Shown here piece after piece: positions 24,141 through 38,400 of a stretch of DNA of 64,000 bases. This DNA comes from Owenia fusiformis (Eukaryota > Annelida > Polychaeta > Sabellida > Oweniidae). How positions within the stretch are numbered: position 1 is the first letter of the stretch; each line of letters opens with the position of its first letter. The stretch is taken from positions 1,849,169 to 1,913,168 of the forward strand of contig CAIIXF020000010.1 in the NCBI GenBank assembly GCA_903813345.2, in the 5' to 3' direction. The translations under genes and the position numbers were made by a program. The notes beneath the pieces were generated by a model. The model was not told the origin of the DNA. It searched no databases and was given only the letters and a program-made list of their open reading frames with translations.

Positions 24141-27100
24141 TGTACCATCCCTGTTCTAACTTTTATTCTCCAATATCTGTCTGTTTCATTAGTTGATTAG
24201 TTTCAGAACAGAGGGATTTCAAAACAGTCAAAGGCCCTATCAACCAAAATATGATACCCATCTAATTTGAAATATGAATAAAGTATATGTGCCAATACCA
24301 ACCTTAACATTATCACTTTCCACTGGGTCTAAAGTATTCTAGGAAGGAACAACTGAAAATTCATGAATTAAGATGGACTTTTAATCCATGTTCTGATTTT
24401 AAAGGACAAGATGAATCTACAAGAAATGATGGAAGCACAATGGTCAAATGGTAAAGAAGAAAAATTAAAACACAATCATTAAAACAAAACAACCCCAAAC
24501 ATCCAAAACCAAACTTTCAGACAAAATGCCCTATTGTTTAAAAACCATCCAACTGTCACAATCCACAAACAAACAATCCAAAACCATACTAAACAATGTG
24601 ACACTGAATCATTTCAGTCATACCAAAGGGTGAATTAAGTGTAAGTGTAAGATGCACAAAATATAAAATATATTGACAACTGCAAGACAGAAACAGTTTA
24701 CATTCTACTTCTAAGTTCAAATTATATGTGCTCATAGACATGTCTGACTCAACTGCGGATGAAAAAGGAACAATGAGACATTCCCTAGCTAGATTAGTAA
24801 ACGAGGCCTGGTTGTCTGATGTGAATCACCTCCAAAGGGATAGGTATTAATTGCATATATGTTAAGGAGTCCCTTTGGGTTTGGTTGGAAAAGTCAATGA
24901 GACACATCAGACCATAGATTAATGTTAATTCATTGGAGGGATCATAAAATATAAAATATTTTCTAATAGTGCATGTTTTACTGCAACAAGCATCAATGTC
25001 TTCAATACAGCAATTATTTTGTTCCAAATTGTTATTATAATAGCCTCAATATCCATGATGAATTACAAAATTGTGGCAGAAGGGACACAGTTGAGATCAA
25101 CAGTAGGGATAATGGGATTTGTTTTCTCTATGGCATTTTGTGCTTTTCGATGTTCTATTTTCTTATCTTAAGATTGCGAAACACTGTTTTCGCCTTTTTA
25201 TGCTCCTCTTTATATGCGCATGTTCTATTGGTAGTACTTCATACAGATTTGGGCATGCCATCTCTGTAACAAATACCCTTTGTTTTAAGTAAGTAAATTG
25301 GAGCCATGATGTAGTCAGATTGGCTCCCTGTCATTCTATACTCTAATTCCAATCCATCAAATAAAAGTCTACAATACCTACACTAACATTCATTACATGT
25401 TTTAGTCCTTTCATGTGCACTGTACTATTATTTGAGGAATATCTAGCTTCCAGACCCAATTTGTTGACTTCATACACCATATTCATTCACCCAACACTAC
25501 CATGATTTGTAAATGCACCTGCTGTTTTGCCATTATTTCATTTATTATTTCTATTGAAGCCTTGTTGTGCTAATTGGTCCTGGCTGGAAATTATTAAGCC
25601 TCCCATTAATCCAATGTCAAATGACAACGGATTATTTTCTTCTTTGTGGTGGATGACGCAGCCCATATTGTGACATGGTGTACTATTAATTGAATGCTTA
25701 TGGGGAAGAGTTGCAAAGGAAAACAAAAAGACGATGACAAACACAGATAAAGAAATACTGAAATACAAAAATGTACAGTTTGTAACACAAGAACCCAAAC
25801 CTCCAACATTCCATTGGTACAGATACACAGGTTTAATAAAGTATACTGAATAAATCTTTTGATAAAAAAGGAACTATTCTGAATTGGGTTTGTTCAGTTT
25901 AGTTCCCTCAGTTCAAGAGTTATCAGTAAACCAATAGAACAATCCATGAGGAACAGAAAAACAACATTCAGAAAACCATATAATTCCGTAGAACCAATCC
26001 ACAAAGTGGTACTATGATATTAGAAACCTTGTGGAATCATGTATAAGCCATTACAGTTCAATAATAGAAATGAGTAAGAACAGGGATCAGAAAGGAAAAG
26101 ACAAAATACTGTATGCAAAAGAGGGTAACCACTTGTTGTAAGGAAAACAATTTCCTGATAACCCGATCTATGACATAACACATGTCAAAACAATGTCTGA
26201 TACCCCATATCCTCCAGGAGACGATTGGAAACTCATCACAAGACATGATGAGAAACAAAAAAGATTTCAGAAATAGTTTCACATACATTGACTTAAAATA
26301 TTGAAAACAATCAAAAGAATGAAGACAATAAAGTATATGAGAGATAAATATAAAATATATTTTTTATATCTTGCTCCATTTATTTATTATACAAGATCAT
26401 CTACCAAGACCATCATTGTTTTTATGTTGATGATTTACTCCAGCTGTATGACTTATTGGCAATAAAAAGTGAACCAGAAATACAACAGATACACAACAGA
26501 TACGATCTCTAGTTGCACATTAATAACTTCTATATCACATCTTTTTCCCTTTGCACCTCCGTGTTGATCGACCAGCACGTTTCATTATCTATCATATGAA
26601 GAACAAAGGGAATAGAATTACCAATTCTCTGGAGGATTGGATCTGTTTTATATCATACATTCTATATGTATCTACTTATTTCATACTTATTGATGTATTG
26701 TTCTATTAATAGCTATGGGACCATGGCTCGTGGTTTTTTATAGTTCTCCTTAATTTCATTTAACTGAATAAAATACAAATTGTAGATGATACATCATGTC
26801 TCTTGAAAGTCCATGGATACATCAACGTGCATAACTTGTATCTCTAGTCGATTTAAGAATTATCTCACTTTTTACAAGAGAAGATTGGAACATGCGATTC
26901 TATGGTTCATGGGCCATTTTATTGCAAGAAATGAGGCGGTCGGGTCTGGAATAGAGACAGGTTTATTATAGTGGGAATTCTCAGAGCTGGTAAATTATTA
27001 ATCTTCCTCGTTATGAAGCGAGCAGTATATCAACCTTAGATTTTCTCTGAATACATCATTTGGAAGGCTTTGATGATTGTCTTTAAATCTTGAAGTATAG

Positions 27101-27184
27101 AGTTCTTAGATGGCGTATATTTGGTTCATTATTTTGACATACTGACTATTATTTTACTTTAATGTAATCTTTGCATATTATATA
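24141..27184. other. Gene-free AT-rich sequence
   Basis: An A/C-rich patch at 24470-24600 and a short inverted repeat (GGAGCCA...TGGCTCC) at 25300-25328. No gene. Confidence 0.5.
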
Positions 27185-27364
27185 CAGTAAAATCTATCTT
27201 AGTGAACACTTCTCTCTTGTGAACACCTGTGATTGGTGAACACCACTTCAAGACACATTTTACATTGACTCCAGTATAAAATTTCCTTTCTGTAGCAAAC
27301 ACTTATCTTCAGTGAACGCCTTTTTGTGGCTCCATAGGTGTTCACTATATACAGGTTTCACTAT
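27185..27364. mobile_element. MITE of the CAGTRAAACCTG/GTGAACACC family, copy 1
   Basis: Left end CAGTAAAATCTATCTTAGTGAACAC; the right end is the complement of a TAGTGAAACCTGTATATAGTGAACACC-like end. GTGAACACC motifs recur inside the left arm. It is flanked by TA. It has no coding frame; the ends resemble pogo/Tigger-type mariners. Confidence 0.75.
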
Positions 27365-30300
27365 ACAATTATATTGTAGTTCATGTTTTGCATCGTTTAT
27401 CACATCATTGTAATCATCTATAGGGTTTTGGACTATTATTCTATAAATTAAGTTGTTCTTGTATTTCCCTTTGCGGTTCCCAGAGGATTGTTTTTTATCA
27501 AAAAATATATGTAATTCCAAATTATGTTATCATTTGCATGTCATTTCATACCAACCACTAAAAGAAAATTCCACATGATACCAAAAAGAAATCTGCTGGG
27601 ATTACCATAAAAAGCCAAGTCACACTTCAATCAATTCAATTAGAGGGTATCCACAAAATTGAAACAACACTTCTGGCTACGTCAAATCAATCATCATCAT
27701 TTCGCCACGGCTAATTGCGCCTAATTTACACCATCTCTCGCTTTACATATTGATTTTTGTCTTTTTTCCAATTTTACACTCGAGAAAGTTGACAATACCA
27801 AAACAAGGGAGATCATCAATTATAAAATCTTCATAGCTGATTGGTTTATAGAAATCATATGTTTCTGGCAAAGACTTATGGGAAATTGATTGCGATAACA
27901 GTGGCGATTGTAGACATTATCTCCCAAATGGAAGGCATCGTCCTTCAATCCAACCGTAAACAACTTCCTTATTTCAAAAATACAATGCCTTCTGAGATAT
28001 AACCCTGTTATCATTTGATCTTTTAATGGTCTTAATTCAATATAAATAATACGATAGACCAAAAGAAATTGGAGAATGGCACTATTCCTGTTAGGGATAG
28101 AGGAAAAGTGATCTGATCTTATTTGTGCCTAATTTGTTAACTGGCAGTAATGCAATAGTATTTATATTTCATCGATACTCCAAATTAACATCAAAATAAT
28201 AAGTTTTATCGTGTTTATTGGTGCTTCTTGGTGCTTTTTAAAGTTATACAAACAAAAAGGATGCTGTTTAATATTATATAACGAAATGATTCAACAGATA
28301 TATCATAATTTGGGTTTATGTTCCTTATGACTGATGAACTCTTATTTGTTTCCTTTTTCTCACTATGTTCTACTGTACCTATTCTTGGTCCTTTTCCTTT
28401 TGCACATTTGCATACAAATATTTCAATTATGAACTGTTAAATGCATTGATTATTCATCATCAAAATTACATTTAAAACATGGAGTGTTGGTCTAGACTGA
28501 AATGAGTCAACATAACCTTATAAGGTTAAAGACCAAAATCAATTAAAACACAGACAGAAAATGAACATGAAAGAGTGCAACTGATCATATGGAAACAAAT
28601 CCCAAGCATCCCAATCTGATTAAATATGAACAGGAAAATTGTCAAATCAAATCAAGTATCATGTCGATTACAAGTGCATGTCATTTTTATTGATTTCAAT
28701 TAATATATCAAAGAAAATACAGTTTTTCTTAAAAGTTACCTTTGGGGTAAAAACAAAAAGTATTTGAATAACAAGTGAAGAAGATAAACATTGAGGGTAC
28801 AAACAGTCAAAAGGAAGTAAATCCCCAGCATCCCAAATGATGATCTTATATTCAAAGAAACTGTGTCTAACAACCCTATCCCCTAATATTCAACAAATCT
28901 ACATTCAAGGTACGTCTCCTAACATTTGGAAACCATAAATACAATTTAGCAATGTGCATCCAAGATACAAATGTCCTTAAAAGCTATATTCTATAATGGA
29001 ATTTCAAGAGGAGACCTTTTCTATGACTTTCCCATACATACCCCGAGGGATCGGATCAATATATTCAAATTTATTAAAAATCAAAATACATCATTTGATG
29101 TAGATATTGTATGTATTGCATATGAATAACACAATGAATGAATATAAACCCTGGGAGTAGATGCAATTGATACTCCTCTGACCTCCTCTTCCCATACCCC
29201 CAAATGCACAACTGCATGTTTTTGAAGAAGCAATACTTTAACCCAAACCCTTATTGATCCTGATTCTAGTAATTTATTGATTTCATACAGTAAGTGTTGA
29301 TTGTTTATGTTGTTGAATTTCCTGGGGTCGATCAGGGAATGAGAACATTCTACTTCATCCTAGATGATCTGTTTGGAGCTTATCAAATCTGTTCATAGCA
29401 AAAATAAGAATGAAACATTACCATTCTTGGTCCATGCACCTATTAGCCCAAGACTTGACATAGCATGTCATTGTTTTTAATTGATTACTATTGGAAATCA
29501 TTACTTCTTTAGTGATGGCATGTGCATTTATTTCATGTCCGAGTTTAAATATGTCAGCCTTTTGTTAAGAGGCATGTTGGCCCCATACAGAGAAGATGCT
29601 GGACCTTATCGCAATGTGTTAAAAATATACTTTATCAATAGATATTGATCTTATGATTTTGAACAACTATGGCATTGACATCCTCCTTATAGGTAAGTTA
29701 TAGTTAGAAATTGGCCTATCTTGAAGTAATGCTTCGTAGATAGATGGCCATGCTTCTGTTACATTTGATCTTTTGTGACTTACTCTGTATATAGTCAGAG
29801 TTTTGGCTTGATTCGACTTGCATTCGATCTTTTCTAAACATGAACTAAATGTATTTTAAACATGATTCATTTAACAACATATAGATGTCACTTTGTATTA
29901 AAGTCAAATATTTTCATGTTTTTATTAAAGATTTGGATTTCTTATATGTTACTGTAAAAAGATTTCCCATTTACAGATTTTCTTGCAAAATTTGAAAAAC
30001 ATCACTCAAAAACTTCTTAAATGATTATGATAGAGATATGGATATGGTTTGTGTGTGGCAATCCCACATTATAAACAGTGCTGTAATTTTGTAACTATCT
30101 GTAACTATCCATTATCAAAAGGTCATAGGATCAACCTTCGACATATAAAATATTTAAATAATTCCGATATCATTCTGATATAAAAATATGTATAATTCAT
30201 GTAGCCAATCAGTTCATTCAACATTATTCTCCCACTAACAGAAAAGTATTGAGAGAGATAATTGTTTTGAAAATAATGAATCTACGGAAGTCGTGCCTAC

Positions 30301-30766
30301 GACGTCTATATCCTGCACTATTGTTGATGCTTAGAATAAGTACAATGGATCAAACATGAGTTTCCTGAGAGAAGTTGGTCGATTTTTCTTCATTTTTGAA
30401 ATATCACTACTTGTGTTTAGAATGTTCCAGTTTCATTAAGAAATCAATCTGATTTGTTGTTAATTTGGCGCTACTTCATTCAACTTTTTACACACCGGAA
30501 ACAATCGTGACTAATTGACTTGGCATATTGTTTTAAAGTGTAAAATGACAAAAATAAATTGAATTTGTATGCCGGAAATGATCATGTGCATGGTAACCAA
30601 GGCAATTCAAAATTAGTAAAATGCATGTTAAACAGGATCGAAAGACAATTGGCTGTTCAGTCTCCATATGGTGCATTCCCAGAGTAATTGGCGTCTCCTG
30701 TATTTACTATCGCCAAATTTGCTTAATTAAAATACTTGCCAAATTCAACACAAGTACAGTACTATA
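27365..30766. other. Gene-free AT-rich sequence
   Basis: Only a short palindrome around 28515 (AACCTTATAAGGTT). No exon could be supported. Confidence 0.5.
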
Positions 30767-30908
30767 AGTTATTGAATGTTTTTGAGTGCAATACAGGATA
30801 TATTCTGCTCAAGAAATTCCGTATTGGAATGAGACGAAGTCGAGTTCTAATACAGAATATCGAGAGCAGAATGTATCCTGTATTGTACTTCAAATCATTC
30901 TATAATGT
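30767..30908. mobile_element. Fold-back element with GACGAAGTCGAG centre
   Basis: Arms pair from AGTGCAATACAGGATA at the left with TATCCTGTATTGTACT at the right. Weaker pairing continues outward to about 30767 and 30908. The loop ATGAGACGAAGTCGAGTTC is like the centre of the 63832-63990 element. It could encode 61 residues across both arms, which is a by-product of the inverted repeat. Confidence 0.7.
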
Positions 30909-30924
30909 TTTTATCGTGTGATCC

Positions 30925-31022
30925 TCTGTATTGCTACTGAGAATGTCTCCTCCATACCAATATTTTCTGTATTGCTATGGAGATGATCAATGGGGACTAA
31001 ATATATCTCAGTAGCAATACAG
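30925..31022. repeat. Inverted repeat CTGTATTGCTACTGAGA...TCTCAGTAGCAATACAG
   Basis: The 17-base arms are exactly complementary. A third, direct copy, CTGTATTGCTATGGAGA, lies at 30967-30983. It sits 16 bases beyond the 30767-30908 fold-back and may belong to the same composite element. Confidence 0.75.
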
Positions 31023-33432
31023 ATTGGTACAGCACAAGAACTGACCAATCAGAAGGTTTCATTTTACAGATCATATGATAAAGAATGATATTGATGCTTA
31101 AAGGTAACAGTAGAGATTTGCTATATATGATACATGATAGATTCAAATAGTTGGCTGGGCTGCTTTATTGCAATATCACTTGGCCTCTATGACAACAAAA
31201 TCAGTCATCGGATTGATAAGGATATGACCATACGTGTACTCAAGCCATTTTGACCTATCCGTAATGTTATTGTATTTTTGACAGGAGATCAGGGATCATT
31301 TGGCACTAGGTTAGATCATTGATTGGGATATTGGGGTTTGTGCTTTTCAGTGTTCCTTTTCAAATGTGTTTTTAGGATCTTTTAAGGATTTCCCTTTTGG
31401 CCATTCAGTTAATACATTCACACTAACAGGAAACCCTTCTTTAACCAGGCTGTACAACATGGATAATGTACAATGAGAAACATCTGGATTATATGTTAGC
31501 TCTTGAGTTGTAACTTATTGAACGCCATAATACAGAGCATGAGTTTGTATACATACTGTATTGACAATGTCTCAGTTAGCATGAAAGGTGTCTGTATTCT
31601 AAAGGAATCTGATACTTCGTGTCACAACCTGGTCTCTATATGTTAACAGGTAGTATTTAGAAGCCTTTCAACTGTCTTGTGTTTATTTTATACTTGATTC
31701 TTTGCTGGTGTAAACACAAAGATCTTTGAAGTGTTGTTATTGTGTTATTCTTGATATAAGTTCGATTTTTTGGTCTTTACTGAATTGTTATTTTCCAAAA
31801 AGACTCGGTGCAAATGTTTTTGTGGTTTTTGAATTGCGGTTTTGCCATTTGTTCTTTCTTATAAAATTCCATTAGATTCCTGAGAATTTAATAATTATTA
31901 AGAATTTGGCAAGTCTTGGAGGCAGGTTTGGTGTTCATAAACAACTTGGTATCACAATTTTGTTAAATTTTAAGTGAAACTTACTACCCAAGTGTGGAAT
32001 GTATTGGTTAAGTAATTCAAGAATTTGGGATATTGTCTCCAAGACAAATTCCTTTATACATTTATATAAGAATATACATGGTATACTTGTTTATACTTTT
32101 GTTTTGTAGTTTCTTTAGTGTTATGGATTAGTTTTGATTCGTCTGGGGGTGTTTCCTGTTTGTTGATTTGATTGATAATATGTCATGTATGAGGGACATG
32201 TCGTAAAGGAATTAGGCTAAATGATAGGTGCACAATAACTGACACACTCATTTAATCAATGTTTACAATAGGCAACTAATAGGAAACTTATCAAATCAAT
32301 AAACAATATTTCAATGTACACAAAAACATTTCAAGCCCAGGAGAACATCTTGGCCTTCACATTGGAAATTCCCTTAAGGATAGAGGATACTGAGAATTCT
32401 AAATAACTACATAATAAGGCCAACAATGAAAACCAGGATGAGATTTTGACATTTGAAAATTAATAAAAGGTTTAATCTCAAAATATCTCTTCACAATCTC
32501 AAGGAACAAAAATCCTTCCCTTACAAATTTACATTTTATTTCCCAAGTCCACTGGACTGGAATTTGATAATGGTGTGATTTTCTACAATATCTGACTCTG
32601 CTTCTTGACCTGAAATTGAATATTCATCATTTCAAAGGATAATACAATATCTTTCAAAGACTCTCATTAGCTCATGAAACGTTTACAATGTCTTCTACTT
32701 TTATATAGAATTTTCAAGTAAAAAGTAAATATAGCTTAATTTAAAGCTACTTAGGCTGGTCATTTGAGTTTTTAATTTGATTGTACTCGCGAACAATGCA
32801 ATATTTGTACAAGAGTTTTGTGGTTTCTCAAAAAGTCAATAGTTAAAACCTTTTATTGACCAAAATATTTCCATAAGTTTTTAAGTTGTAGAATTTCAAA
32901 ATGCTCACTTTGCTATTCAAAATTAAGATTGAGTTATCTGATTTAAAAAATTTTGATTGAGAATTCCGAATGAATATTGAGCTAAGATCAGTAACGTAAT
33001 TGTCCGTAGAATACTGAAGGAAAAAAGTTTTGGTCTAATGAATTCAACTGTAAGTGCAGAATTACGACTCCCGCAAGTCTTAAATTGGACAATATATTCT
33101 TTAATCTTATTCATGGAATTCAGAGTATGTGCTTTATCCAATTTCCATGTTGCCAAAATACTATTGTCAATTTTCACCCAGAGTTGAAACGGCCAAAATG
33201 CAATTAGAGCTTATCCAGCTAAATGGGTCATTCCTTTAAAATCCTTTCAAATTTAAGATTCTTTGTTGATGAATATGAATTCAGACTTGACATGGCTCAT
33301 ATATTTTGTATTTATGCTGTAGCTGAATCTTGCATATCTCATATTTAAAGAATGTTGGGGAAAATCTGAGAAATAAGTTGGGGGAATTTATGATTACAGT
33401 CAAGGCACAGTTTCTTGATGAGGGAAGTGGGT

Positions 33433-33456
33433 TTTAGGGGGTACTTTAGGGGGTAC
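33433..33456 (+). repeat. Perfect 12-base tandem duplication
   Basis: TTTAGGGGGTAC occurs twice in tandem. Confidence 0.95.
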
Positions 33457-33557
33457 TTGAACCAAAGCAGCTTTGATTCTTCATTCAAGAAACATTCAAG
33501 TGCCCCATAAATTATGGAATTTGTTATGCCTCAGAAGATCTGAGTATCACATATACC

Positions 33558-33590
33558 AGGTCGTTCAATAAGTTTGCGGAAAAATGCTCT
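33558..33590 (+). mobile_element. Possible solitary mariner terminal repeat
   Basis: ACCAGGTCGTTCAATAAGTT followed by TGCGGAAAA resembles mariner terminal repeats of the type AGGTYGTTCAxAAAGTTT. I see no matching inverted end or transposase nearby, so it would be a truncated relic. Confidence 0.3.
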
Positions 33591-35312
33591 CATTTCAATG
33601 AATTTTTGACATTTCTCATGAATTTTTTACATAATGTGTAAAAAATATTTTCTTATTGATTCCTGAAATATTAGCATCTCTGATTTGATTGGCCAGAAAT
33701 AATGGTTACTATGGTAACTTGACTTTTGGGTAGGCAGGGTACTTTTTTACCATTACAGAAAACTTCCAAAATTGACTGCATTGATCTTTAGAACGTTTCT
33801 TTTTGTTTAGCAATGGGTTGGGTGAAGGAGGGCTCACTTGGAAGTGGCTAAAATGTTGCCATTTCCTAACTTGTCTTATTTGAACCCAGGCTATATAGAT
33901 GCATTCAAGACATTATTAACTATTTATTTAAATTATGACACTTTTATTGTGTTAACAGATGGAAAATGGGTTTCTGGAATATTCTTATAAATTCAAACAT
34001 TTGCAATTTCATAATTTCTCAAGTGATTGCATATAAGAAGACACTATTATTAGAACAATGCAAAACTATTTACACTTCTTATCTGTATTACAGATCAAAT
34101 AAATGTCTAGCTAATGAAAAATGCATATCATAGTGTGGGAAGTCTCCTCTGTTCAATAGTTTGAATTGTCTTGAAAAGAGAACATCTGATAACAACCTTC
34201 TCTGATCTTCAGGGGATGTGAGAGGAGAAATGAATTATTTAAAAATCTAGCAGTTAAACTTGATAAAGTTCTACAGTCAGTTGCAATATGAAAAACTCAA
34301 ACAATTACAAATATGTTATCAAGCAATTCAAAAGTAGGAATTATGATAAGACAGAGTCATGAAGGATCATATTATATTATTACAGTTGACTTGCAAAACA
34401 TCAAAATAAAAATCAGCTAAGAAGCACCCATATTCAACAATTTTATTTTGTTTCATAAGAGTATCATTGGTATCAGTATATCAAGCCTATCAATCTATAG
34501 TGTTCAAAGGAGCAAGCCACCAGGTCTCAAGTGTATACTCGCCTTAATCATTATTAACACCTAGAAAACCTCATTAATGCCACTTGTGATAGTTCTAATT
34601 GTCATTGACTTAACTAGAAACTCTCAATGGAATATATGCCACTCTTATTCAGTAAAAATTCTCGAATAATTTATTTATGCCATAACATTTTATTTTTTGT
34701 TCGTAACAAATCAGTGTCACTTATAGGATACCAAGGCGCCAATTATTGGAAAATGCCTTTTACAGAAGGCTATTATATAATACATAATTTACACTCTGTC
34801 TAGTCTCTCTTCACTGACTTAGATACCCACAAGAATGCCAAAGTGCAAATTATGAATGGATACAAACTTGAACAGCAAGACTTCACCTTATTTCAAATTT
34901 TTCTTCAAGTTTTGACTGCACTGTTTGTAGCTCATTTTATTATTTTATTATACAACAAATGTTTAACTTATGAAGATATACCACATGTGAAATTCATAAT
35001 TGTTCCTTTCATTAGTCATAATGCTTTTTGAGTTAAATATCACTCTGAGAGTGATTCATTGAATTTTCATTCCTTAAACCCTTAAACTAACCTTTGTCAC
35101 CCCTTGAACTGACTTTGGAGCAACTGTCATCCTACTTAATTATGTAATATGTTTTCCCATGTTGTCATGTAAAATTGAATTTATTTTGATAAACCAATCA
35201 AGTCAGAACACTAACAGATGTTCTTTTGACATACCTTGCATGCGGGACGATTAAATATGTCGAAATACAACCAAGCAATTCATGGAATAGTATATCCAAC
35301 TCATATGATACA

Positions 35313-35479
35313 CAGTAGAACCTGTGTAAGTGGAACACCCTAAAAAGTTTTCCACTAGCGATGTGTTCCACTTACAGAGGTCCATTAATATGGAGTCAGT
35401 AGGCTGCAGGAAATAAAAAACCTGTTCCACTTGGGAGGTGTTCCATTTACAGAGGTTTTCCACTTAGCAGTTTCTCCTG
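35313..35479. mobile_element. MITE of the CAGTRAAACCTG/GTGGAACACC family, copy 2
   Basis: Left end CAGTAGAACCTGTGTAAGTG then GAACACC; the right end read inward is CAGGAGAAACTGCTAAGTGG. Internal copies of GTGTTCCACTTACAGAGG (complement of the end motif) occur at about 35362 and 35437. It is about 167 bases. Confidence 0.75.
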
Positions 35480-38400
35480 CACTTTGATTTATATCCTAGC
35501 AATGACATATTGTCTGATAATATCAACTAAAATACACTTTTAATCAGAAAATGATGAATCTTCATATGTCCGCCTAACAGATCACACTGAATTATCACCT
35601 TAAAGTTCCAATTACTCTGTAGTGATTGAAAAATGTTTAATTTGCTAAACATGACCTTATAAAGACACAAATATGGACCACATTAACACTGACACAATGG
35701 CAGTCTTAGAAATAAAACCTTTCATGGAAACCTAGACATATTAGAGCAAATTGAAAAAAGACACTTCTAATTTATAATCAGTGCTAAATAAGCCATTCCT
35801 AGTCCCCTCATGTTTTAATGATGAAGTAAAGCTGAAACAATAGAAGATGAACTGATTTGAAAGATTATTTATTGAATGGAATTTATGTTTTGATCAGTGG
35901 TCCACTTATCATAAAAATGTATATATCAAGCAAGTACAGTTTATGATGAATTATTATATAAACTCATACCTACAATGGTGATGTACCATTTAGCAAAACT
36001 AGGGAGCATGTCATTAAATCATTTATTTCAGTTTAGCCCGCACCCCTTCCTCTAATTTTCTTGGATGTGATATTGGCTACACTGGATGAGAAGAGTGTAC
36101 TGAATATACAATATCCAATATCAGCCCAAGGAATACTAAAAGTCCAAATTCTCACAAATTAAAATAGAGAAGAATTTTCTTCCACCCTACAATGTCTGTT
36201 GATGGACGGTAATGATTTGATGAGTCCCATAAATACTTTGCAGTTCCCTACTGCATATTTTATTTTTTCAATTTTGGGCACTTAGCTTTAATATTTTTTA
36301 TATATATTCCTTAATTATATTGAAGCAATGTCTGTATTTGATTATAACGCTGTACCAACATTTCCATTTTTCACTTTCATGCAGAAGAACATTCGTTCAC
36401 AATCTTGTTAGTCGAGATAGGAACAAACATGCACTTACATTCAGAATTGAGGTACCATAAAGGCTAAGGTAAATAATAGATTGCTTAGCATATCCTTATA
36501 GATCAGTTTGAAATATTAAAGTATTTGAAATAATACTTGAACTCCATGTTGTATTAATAAAAATTAAGATTTTGAATCTTATAGATTTTATTTGTTTTGA
36601 CATTGTTTATTTCATTGGACGTAAACAATGAAGCTTTGATAAAATAGAATAAAACAGAATCTCATTTTCATTAACATCAAAATTGTGAAACAGAGAATTG
36701 ACTTTCTGTGGCCTTAATAGCAATAACATGGCACAAGTGGCGGAACATCAGCACACTTATTACCTTATCAAAGCATTTTAAGTATCCGACATATCTTTGC
36801 TCATTCTTCAAAGATAACAGTTACCCATAGAGAAAGTTTCATTAGTCCATGGTATTTTACATCAGTGTTCAATCGATCTGTAATTTTCTAGTATTTTTAC
36901 TGATAAAGTTCAATGCATTGATTACAGGTTTTGTTTATGTGAAAAGTTTAGTGCTTTTTTTATTTTCAATTTAGAAATGATGTCTTCTAATATTCATGCT
37001 AAATATACAACTATTCCACCCTTGGCTCAATGAATGCTATCATCCTTTGATATATGGAGTAATGTGGATACATCATTATGGACTTTAAAGTATTCTTCCT
37101 CCATATTTAGATTGGTGTGTTTTATCCAACAACCCTTCGCCCATTTGTGTTATTTTATCATTTTAAGCCGACAAATGAATAACTTAATAAAAAAAAAGAT
37201 ATTCAACTGGCATGGTCGGCGTTAGCTTTGCGTCGTTCTCTGATTCTCTGATGCTAATTTATATTTTTACATAAAAAAAAGAAATTTAAGCCGCCCTATT
37301 GGTTAAACCACTGACCCATCCAGGGAATGGGGTTTAATTAGCAAGAATCAATATCTGACACCTGAATTTGCTGCAATATTTTACATGTGAGCCACTTACA
37401 GTTATAATTCAAGTAATAATACCTGAAATAAGAAAGTACTGGACAAGAAGCAAATTTTTTTAAACACAACATGAAGGGTCCACATGCGACATTTACAAAA
37501 AAGCGTTCAGGTGTATAACCATATATTTCCCTTGAACCATAGGTTTTTCCATTCTTGTGTTTTCTACAAGAGAATTACTGGTTCCACCTTCAGCCTTTTC
37601 CCTGGAATAAAGGTCACATACATGCAGATGATGGAGATCAGAGAGGGTTAAGGTAGTTCTGCATGATGAGGTTTTGATTGATTTTGAAATGAGTAATGAT
37701 TTTTACAATCTATATATATATTCTTCCTTCCACATCATGGTTTGAAATAAAAAATTATTGTGAAATGACATATCCACAATTTGTGTTTTGAACACTTTTT
37801 ATGAAAGTACGGAACTACCTTAAGAGGCATGAGTCAGAAACCCTACAATAAAACTATAAAAGAAAGATAGCAAATAAACTACATATGACATAATAATCCA
37901 CATAAAACCTGTCTAATCCGAACACCACTGGGACCAACCTCAATTATTCAACTAATCAGATAGGCAGGTGCCCACTTTTTAATCTAACATGAATGTCTAT
38001 GACAAGTGATAAAAATAAGATAAAAAACATCCACATCAAGAGATGTTCTTATGAGTGTTCAGATATGAAGGTTTTACTATATCTGACTTTTCAGGTGTAT
38101 CAAATCGGATTTACTGGCCAGTATTATTTCGGAAAACATATCATGCAAATGTCAAAACAATGATATAATCTCCAGCTTGGGATGTCTCCAATTCCATTAT
38201 AAAATTCATCATTTTTATAATCAAGTGGTAGATCATTTCATGATTGAGATTCATTCGTTTGATTTTTCATCATGTCTTATGTAATCTATTTTAAATTGTT
38301 TTCATATCACATATGATAATATTATATTTATCCCTCACATAACAATCAAGTTTTTATATTTAAAATACAGTGTTGTTTTCATTTAATAATGATAAAAACA

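Larger units (their letters stand above)
31023..35312. other. Gene-free AT-rich sequence
   Basis: Apart from the 33433 duplication and the mariner-like end at 33558, nothing recognised. Confidence 0.5.
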
